5,945 nt of DNA from Thermoplasmata archaeon (GTDB lineage: Archaea; Thermoplasmatota; Thermoplasmata; JAGHBH01). Made by a program: the position numbers and the translations under genes. Numbering within the stretch: position 1 is the first letter of the stretch; every line of letters begins with the position of its first letter. The stretch is from assembly GCA_021161085.1 (NCBI GenBank), contig JAGHBH010000034.1, positions 1 to 5,945 of the forward strand, read 5' to 3'. This document shows, in pieces, positions 1-3,593 of this stretch. The notes under the pieces are model-generated. The model worked only from the letters and a program-made list of their open reading frames with translations, was not told the DNA's origin and did not search any database.

Positions 1-501
1 CCTTAACAAATTAGTTGGAATTAACCCTCGTTTCAAACACTCTTCTGGTTGATCACACCATAGGGGGTATCTCACCAATTCATTTTGAAATATTTTGAAA
101 TATCTAGTCTTTACGTATATAGATATATCTGGTTCATCGTCATTACGATTAGAGTGCTCATCGAACTCTTTAACTCTCACATAATATGTTTCAGTATTAT
201 AATTGTTGTGAAACACTCTCCATAATGCGGTTAGACGTTGCTGTCCGTCAAGAAGATGTTCAGTGACTTTTTCAGTAGTATTGTCAGGAGCGGTTGGTAG
301 AGGTCGAGAAATGAATTTTTCTTCGACCCCCACTTCAAGTATAAGTGTAATTCCTAATGGCAGATTACGAATGACGGTTTCAACTAGACTAGAGATTCGA
401 TGTTTGTCCCAGGCCTCATATCTTTGGAACCGTGGAAGCTTAATCTCTCCTCTCTTTATTTTATTGTACCAATCTGCAATTTTCCTATTTCTAGCTTCCA
501 T
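1..501 (-). CDS. DUF262 (GmrSD N-terminal-like) protein, partial, 3' end off left edge
   Basis: Reading the minus strand from the ATG at 499-501 gives 167 codons with no stop before the window edge, so the C-terminus is missing. Visible motifs are RGEIKLPRFQRYEAW (residues 17-31) and LLDGQQRLTALW (83-94). The DGQQR core (85-89) is the hallmark of DUF262, a ParB/sulfiredoxin-fold domain that binds or hydrolyses nucleotides in GmrSD type IV restriction enzymes, SspE and BrxU. Such proteins usually carry an HNH/DUF1524 nuclease domain further on, which would lie outside this window; that part is inference. The start is supported by GGGTGAG (506-512) four bases upstream of the ATG, and an in-frame TAA at 550-552 limits any longer form. 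The gene is AT-rich, unlike the GC-rich operon it diverges from, which suggests horizontal acquisition. Family assignment is confident; the specific defence system is not determinable. Confidence 0.85.
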   Translation of the reverse strand, partial: MEARNRKIADWYNKIKRGEIKLPRFQRYEAWDKHRISSLVETVIRNLPLGITLILEVGVEEKFISRPLPTAPDNTTEKVTEHLLDGQQRLTALWRVFHNNYNTETYYVRVKEFDEHSNRNDDEPDISIYVKTRYFKIFQNELVRYPLWCDQPEECLKRGLIPTNLLR

Positions 502-546
502 CCAACTCACCCAATTGATCTCTCGTAGCCACGGACAATCTTTCAG

Positions 547-562
547 AGTTTATTTTCTTTTT
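547..562 (-). promoter_or_regulatory. Possible promoter of the DUF262 gene
   Basis: On the minus strand AAAAAGAAAATAAACT lies about 46 bases upstream of the ATG at 501. It resembles a purine-rich BRE followed by a weak TATA element and would place the transcript start near 525. A second candidate, TTATCTATA, lies further upstream (574-582), next to the short inverted repeat AACCT-AG-AGGTT (581-592). Neither is a strong match in such AT-rich DNA. Confidence 0.3.
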
Positions 563-656
563 GGAGCGTCTTGTATAGATAACCTAGAGGTTAGGAAGAG
601 AGGCCTGGATGTTTGTGGGACAATGCCGATACTGTGCGATATCTGTTTGATAGTAG

Positions 657-670
657 AAAAACGCGTTTTT
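657..670. repeat. Perfect palindrome AAAAACGCGTTTTT
   Basis: Five A, CGCG and five T form an exact 14-base palindrome, with two further T residues on the plus strand (T run 666-672). It lies in the divergent intergenic region. It could be an operator for a dimeric regulator, or the T run could stop plus-strand transcripts; the sequence alone does not decide. Confidence 0.5.
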
Positions 671-814
671 TTCGTAGTGGGGAATCAACTCGGCGAGAAA
701 TGAATAAGAAAAAATGACTTGAAGATTGTGCTTCTTATGAGGTCGTATAACCTTCTACTATCTTCCTCCCTGCCTTTCCCCTTAATGGCCCCCTGGCCTC
801 CCCTCTCGGGCGGG

Positions 815-830
815 GGAAACTTTTATATTA
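815..830 (+). promoter_or_regulatory. BRE/TATA promoter of the rps13-rps4-rps11-rpoD operon
   Basis: GGAAAC (815-820) directly followed by TTTTATATTA (821-830) matches the archaeal TFB-recognition element plus TATA box. Transcription would be expected to start about 25 bases downstream, near 850, giving a leader of roughly 25 bases that includes the Shine-Dalgarno sequence of rps13. It is the only strong promoter I see ahead of the four-gene cluster. Confidence 0.85.
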
Positions 831-863
831 AAGGGGTGTTTAGGGTCTCCCCCTCAGCCTAAA

Positions 864-870
864 GGGAGGA
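864..870 (+). promoter_or_regulatory. Ribosome binding site deciding the TTG start of rps13
   Basis: GGGAGGA ends five bases before the TTG at 876. There is no ATG or GTG at a suitable distance in the same frame, so this site fixes the non-canonical start. Confidence 0.8.
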
Positions 871-875
871 ATACC

Positions 876-1337
876 TTGGCTCAGACAGAGGAAGCATCCG
901 ATTTCAAGTATATAGTCCGCATAGCGAACACAGATCTGGATGGTGAGAGACCCCTGGGTCTGGCCCTGACCAGTATCAAGGGGATAGGGCGCAGGACGGC
1001 TCTCTCCATAATCCGTGCCACTGGTCTGGATCCTCGTATGAGGATAGGGGATATAAGCGAGGAGCAGGAGGAGCTGTTGAAGAAGGAGATAGGCGCTCTC
1101 TCGGGGTCTCTCCCTGTGTGGTTCCTGAACCGGAGGAGGGATTATGACACGGGGGAGGACATCCATCTGGTGGGCACGGATCTGGATACGGTGAGGAAGG
1201 ACGATATCAACAGGATGAAGAAGATACGGTGTTATCGGGGGATAAGGCACGAGACCGGGCAGAAGGTCAGGGGACAGAGGACCCGCTCCAACGGGCGTAC
1301 GGGTCTCACCCTGGGTGTGAGCAGGAAGAGGAAGTAG
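876..1337 (+). CDS. rps13: 30S ribosomal protein S13 (uS13)
   Basis: The product of 153 residues is full length for archaeal S13. It is a small-subunit head protein that contacts the 16S rRNA, the P-site tRNA and the large subunit. The helix-two-turn-helix region SIKGIGRRTA (about residues 33-42) and the basic C-terminal signature from R118 to G143 (RCYRGIRHETGQKVRGQRT, then RSNGRTG) are clear, and the protein ends in the basic tail SRKRK. Translation starts at TTG, supported by GGGAGGA five bases upstream; a rare start codon on a highly expressed gene is notable but seen in archaea. It is the first gene of the operon, behind a strong TATA promoter, and rps4 begins 10 bases after its stop. 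The order S13-S4-S11-RpoD is conserved in archaea and confirms the identity. Confidence 0.97.
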   Translation: MAQTEEASDFKYIVRIANTDLDGERPLGLALTSIKGIGRRTALSIIRATGLDPRMRIGDISEEQEELLKKEIGALSGSLPVWFLNRRRDYDTGEDIHLVGTDLDTVRKDDINRMKKIRCYRGIRHETGQKVRGQRTRSNGRTGLTLGVSRKRK

Positions 1338-1347
1338 AGGGATTAAC

Positions 1348-2208
1348 ATGGGCGATCCCAAGTTCAGCAGGCGGAAGTATTACACTCCTTCCCACCCATG
1401 GGAGAAGACCAGGATAGAGAAGGAGAAGGAGCTCATAAAGAAGTACGGGCTGAAGAACAAGAGGGAGGTCTGGAAGGCCCAGTCCATACTCAGGAACTAT
1501 CGTATGCAGGCCAGGGAGCTCATGGCCCGCACCCGGTTCGGCGACCCCCAGGCGTTCAAGGAGGAGGAGCTGCTGAAGAAGAAGCTGGTCCGTCTTGGGC
1601 TTATAGAGACGGACTCCACCCTCGACGACATTCTGGCCCTCAACATAGAGGACATATTGGGCCGCCGCCTGCAGACCATCACCTATCTGAAGGGGCTTGC
1701 CTCCACGCCCAAGCAGGCCAGGCAGTTCGTTTCCCACGGCCACATAAGGATAGGGGACAGGGTGGTGAACGTCCCCGGCAGGCTGCTCACCAAGAAGGAG
1801 GAGGAAGAGGTTGCGTACAGCGAATACTCGCCCCTGGCCAACGAACTCCATCCCATGAGGCCAAAGGAGGAGGGAGCCCCCGTCCCGCCCCCGGGTGAGA
1901 CCGAGGAGGAGCGGGAGGCCAGGAAGGAGAGGGAGAAGATAAAGCTCAGCAAGAAGGCGAAGAAGGTGGTGGAGAAGGTGGTCAAGGCCTCCGTGGAGGA
2001 CGCCGTGGAGGAGGACATCCCCGTTGATGTTGTGGAGGAGGTCATAGGCGGGGAGAAGGGGTCCGAGGCTCCCCCGGAAGAGGCCCCGGAGGCCGCCGAG
2101 GGAGAGGAGGCCAAGCCCTCTGAAGATGCGGAGGCCGGGGAGACGCCCGAGACGCCCGCCCCGCCGGCGGAAAAGACCGACCAGCCGGATAAAGAGGGAG
2201 GTGAGTGA
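1348..2208 (+). CDS. rps4: 30S ribosomal protein S4 (uS4) with long acidic C-terminal extension
   Basis: The first ~170 residues are archaeal S4, a primary 16S rRNA-binding protein of the small-subunit body. The N-terminal part has [18 protein letters not shown], and the S4 RNA-binding domain (about residues 106-165) includes [20 protein letters not shown] and [18 protein letters not shown]. At 286 residues the protein is about 100 longer than a usual archaeal S4. The excess, from about residue 172, begins with a charged Glu/Arg/Lys stretch ([21 protein letters not shown]) that could form a helix and ends in a low-complexity Glu/Ala/Pro tail. The ATG at 1348 follows GAGGGA (1337-1342) at five bases. 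The stop at 2206-2208 lies two bases before the rps11 start, and the rps11 Shine-Dalgarno sits inside this gene, so the two are translationally linked. The role of the tail is unknown. Confidence 0.96.
   Translation: MGDPKFSRRKYYTPSHPWEKTRIEKEKELIKKYGLKNKREVWKAQSILRNYRMQARELMARTRFGDPQAFKEEELLKKKLVRLGLIETDSTLDDILALNIEDILGRRLQTITYLKGLASTPKQARQFVSHGHIRIGDRVVNVPGRLLTKKEEEEVAYSEYSPLANELHPMRPKEEGAPVPPPGETEEEREARKEREKIKLSKKAKKVVEKVVKASVEDAVEEDIPVDVVEEVIGGEKGSEAPPEEAPEAAEGEEAKPSEDAEAGETPETPAPPAEKTDQPDKEGGE
2197..2204 (+). promoter_or_regulatory. Ribosome binding site choosing the rps11 start
   Basis: GGAGGTGA lies within the last codons of rps4. It is six bases from the ATG at 2211 but directly abuts the GTG at 2205, which is in the same frame. 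The ATG is therefore the better start, and the product begins [12 protein letters not shown]. Confidence 0.75.
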
Positions 2209-2210
2209 AC

Positions 2211-2594
2211 ATGGGCAAGACGGGAATAGTGCACATATACGCCTCCTACAACAACATACTCATCCTGGTGACGGACATAACCGGGGCTGAGACCATAGCC
2301 AAGGCCACCGGCGGGATGGTGGTCAAGGCGGACAAGGACGAGAGCTCTCCCTATGCGGCCATGAGGGCTGCGGAGAGGGTGGCGGAGATAGCCAAGGAGA
2401 AGGGTTTTGACACCCTGCACGTCAAGATAAGGGCTCCCGGCGGAAACAAGTCCAAATCCCCCGGCCCGGGGGCGCAGGCGGCGCTTCGTGCCCTCACCCG
2501 TTCCGGCATCAGGCTCGGCCGTATAGAGGATGTTACCCCTATCCCCCATGATGGGACCAAGCCGAAGGGCGGAAAGAGAGGAAGGAGAGTGTGA
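2211..2594 (+). CDS. rps11: 30S ribosomal protein S11 (uS11)
   Basis: The 127-residue product matches the usual length of archaeal S11, a small-subunit platform protein that contacts 16S rRNA near the mRNA exit and E site. Diagnostic stretches are [20 protein letters not shown] near the N-terminus, [18 protein letters not shown] in the middle, and the C-terminal half with [20 protein letters not shown], then [20 protein letters not shown] and a basic end [12 protein letters not shown] chose the ATG at 2211 because of its Shine-Dalgarno spacing; an in-frame GTG at 2205 would add two residues. It starts two bases after the rps4 stop and its own stop is one base before the rpoD start, so coupled translation within one operon is likely. 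Confidence 0.97.
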   Translation: MGKTGIVHIYASYNNILILVTDITGAETIAKATGGMVVKADKDESSPYAAMRAAERVAEIAKEKGFDTLHVKIRAPGGNKSKSPGPGAQAALRALTRSGIRLGRIEDVTPIPHDGTKPKGGKRGRRV

Positions 2595-2595
2595 G

Positions 2596-3432
2596 ATGAA
2601 CGTGGAGATACGTGAGCTCACCGAGAAATCCGCCAGGCTGGTCATCTCCGGCGTGACCCCTCCGCTGGTGAACGCCATACGGCGGACGCTGCTGTCGGAC
2701 GTGCCCAAGATGGCCATAGAGGATGTGGAATTCCACATGGGGTCCATCATGGACGAGGAGGGGAACGAGTACGAGTCCGCCGCCCCGCTGTTCGACGAGA
2801 TCATAGCCCACAGGCTGGGGCTCATTCCCATCCCCACGGATCTCGAGAGGTTCCTTCCCAGGGACAAGTGTACCTGCGGCGGGGAGGGGTGTCCCAACTG
2901 CACCATCATATACAGCCTCAACAAGAGGGGCCCGTGCACGGTGTACAGCGGCGACCTCGAGCCGGTGGGCGATAAGACCCTGGCGGTCAAGGACGACCTC
3001 ATTCCGATAGTGAAGCTCAACAAGGATCAGGCGCTTCTGATATATGCCATAGCCGAGCTGGGCACCGGCCGGCGGCATGCCAAGTGGCAGGTGTGCAGCG
3101 CCGTGGGATACAAGTACTATCCCCGGGTCACCGTGGACGCCGACAAATGCACCCTCTGCGGCGACTGTGTGAGCCTGTGTCCGCCAAAGATACTGGAGGT
3201 CAAGGGAAAGAGCCTCAAGGTGACCGAACCGGAGGCGTGCACCCTCTGCAACAGCTGTGTGGAGGTGTGCCCCAAGGACGCTATAAAGGTGGAGGGGGAT
3301 GACAGCAGGTTCATCCTCAAGTTCGAGACCGACGGCTCGCTGAGTGCCGCCGAGGCGTTCAGAAAGGCCCTGGAGATCCTGGAAGAATCCTATGAGGATT
3401 TCCGCACGTCCCTGGCTGACATAGAGAGCTGA
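2596..3432 (+). CDS. rpoD: DNA-directed RNA polymerase subunit D (Rpo3) with ferredoxin-like domain
   Basis: This 278-residue protein is the archaeal counterpart of bacterial alpha and eukaryotic Rpb3. It forms the D/L platform on which RNA polymerase assembles. The N-terminal dimerisation domain has the alpha-motif NAIRRTLLSDVPKMAIEDVE. A CxCx4CxxC motif (Cys92, 94, 99, 102) resembles the zinc site of Rpb3. Two complete ferredoxin-type clusters follow: CTLCGDCVSLCP (Cys185, 188, 191, 195) and CTLCNSCVEVCP (Cys215, 218, 221, 225), each able to hold a [4Fe-4S] centre. Some archaea keep one or none; here all eight cysteines are present. The C-terminal part resumes the dimerisation fold with FETDGSLSAAEAFRKALEIL. 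The ATG at 2596 follows GGAAGGAGA (2580-2588), and an in-frame ATG at 2530 inside rps11 is rejected because homology starts at MNVEIREL. It is the last protein gene of the operon. Confidence 0.96.
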   Translation: MNVEIRELTEKSARLVISGVTPPLVNAIRRTLLSDVPKMAIEDVEFHMGSIMDEEGNEYESAAPLFDEIIAHRLGLIPIPTDLERFLPRDKCTCGGEGCPNCTIIYSLNKRGPCTVYSGDLEPVGDKTLAVKDDLIPIVKLNKDQALLIYAIAELGTGRRHAKWQVCSAVGYKYYPRVTVDADKCTLCGDCVSLCPPKILEVKGKSLKVTEPEACTLCNSCVEVCPKDAIKVEGDDSRFILKFETDGSLSAAEAFRKALEILEESYEDFRTSLADIES

Positions 3433-3438
3433 GCGCAT

Positions 3439-3456
3439 AGTGGAAGGAGTGGAAGG
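3439..3456 (+). repeat. Tandem 9-base duplication AGTGGAAGG x2
   Basis: Two exact adjacent copies of AGTGGAAGG lie in the 41-base spacer between rpoD and tRNA-Leu. No function is apparent; it may be a slippage duplication. Confidence 0.5.
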
Positions 3457-3473
3457 CCGTGTCCTCACCCCGT

Positions 3474-3561
3474 GCGGGGGTAGCCAAGCCAGGTCAACGG
3501 CGCCAGATTGAGGGTCTGGTCTCATAGGAGTCCTCGAGTTCAAATCTCGACCCCCGCACCA
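3474..3561 (+). tRNA. tRNA-Leu (anticodon GAG), CCA encoded
   Basis: The sequence folds as a class II tRNA. The acceptor stem is GCGGGGG (3474-3480) with CCCCCGC (3551-3557), discriminator A3558 and a genomic CCA (3559-3561). The D stem is GCC (3483-3485) with GGC (3499-3501). The anticodon stem CCAGA/TCTGG encloses the seven-base loop TTGAGGG (3508-3514) with anticodon GAG at 3510-3512, reading the leucine codons CUC and CUU. The long variable arm has stem CTC/GAG (3521-3523, 3528-3530), as expected for leucine. The T stem TCGAG/CTCGA encloses TTCAAAT. There is no intron. No TATA element is visible in the 41 bases after rpoD, so it may be processed from the operon transcript. A tRNA-Leu at the end of this operon is known in other euryarchaea. 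Confidence 0.97.
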
Positions 3562-3567
3562 CCATCA

Positions 3568-3573
3568 TTTTTT
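3568..3573 (+). terminator. Oligo-T terminator after tRNA-Leu
   Basis: A run of six T residues starts six bases after the encoded CCA. Archaeal RNA polymerase stops at such T tracts without needing a hairpin. Position between convergent genes fits the end of the rps13-rpoD-tRNA unit. Confidence 0.6.
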
Positions 3574-3593
3574 AGATAACTGGAGGGGTGGGG

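Larger units (their letters stand above)
502..814. other. Divergent intergenic region, no gene found
   Basis: This stretch separates the minus-strand DUF262 gene from the plus-strand ribosomal operon. The minus-strand reading in the DUF262 frame is closed at 550-552 and again at about 673, and I recognise no protein in it. It contains an inverted repeat (581-592), a perfect 14-base palindrome (657-670) followed by extra T residues, and from about 750 to 810 a pyrimidine-rich tract that marks the change from AT-rich to GC-rich DNA. The ribosomal promoter follows immediately. Confidence 0.6.

Noticed and set aside
263..703. Plus-strand 146-codon open frame
   Set aside because: It lies antisense to the DUF262 gene over its first half, shows no recognisable family and has no convincing ribosome binding site; the minus strand carries clear protein motifs.
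1683..3023. Minus-strand 446-codon open frame across rps4, rps11 and rpoD
   Set aside because: Low-complexity Ser-rich translation antisense to three certain genes; long antisense frames arise from GC-rich codon bias.
3468..3480. Possible hairpin CCCC/GGGG formed by the tRNA leader and acceptor strand
   Set aside because: Only four pairs, and the acceptor stem pairing of seven GC-rich pairs would win; most likely chance in GC-rich DNA.
2539..3543. Minus-strand 334-codon open frame over rpoD and the tRNA
   Set aside because: Antisense to rpoD and overlapping the tRNA gene, with no recognisable domain.
3474..3561. tRNA-Leu as an integration site of a mobile element
   Set aside because: No integrase gene and no second copy of the tRNA 3' end are visible in the window.
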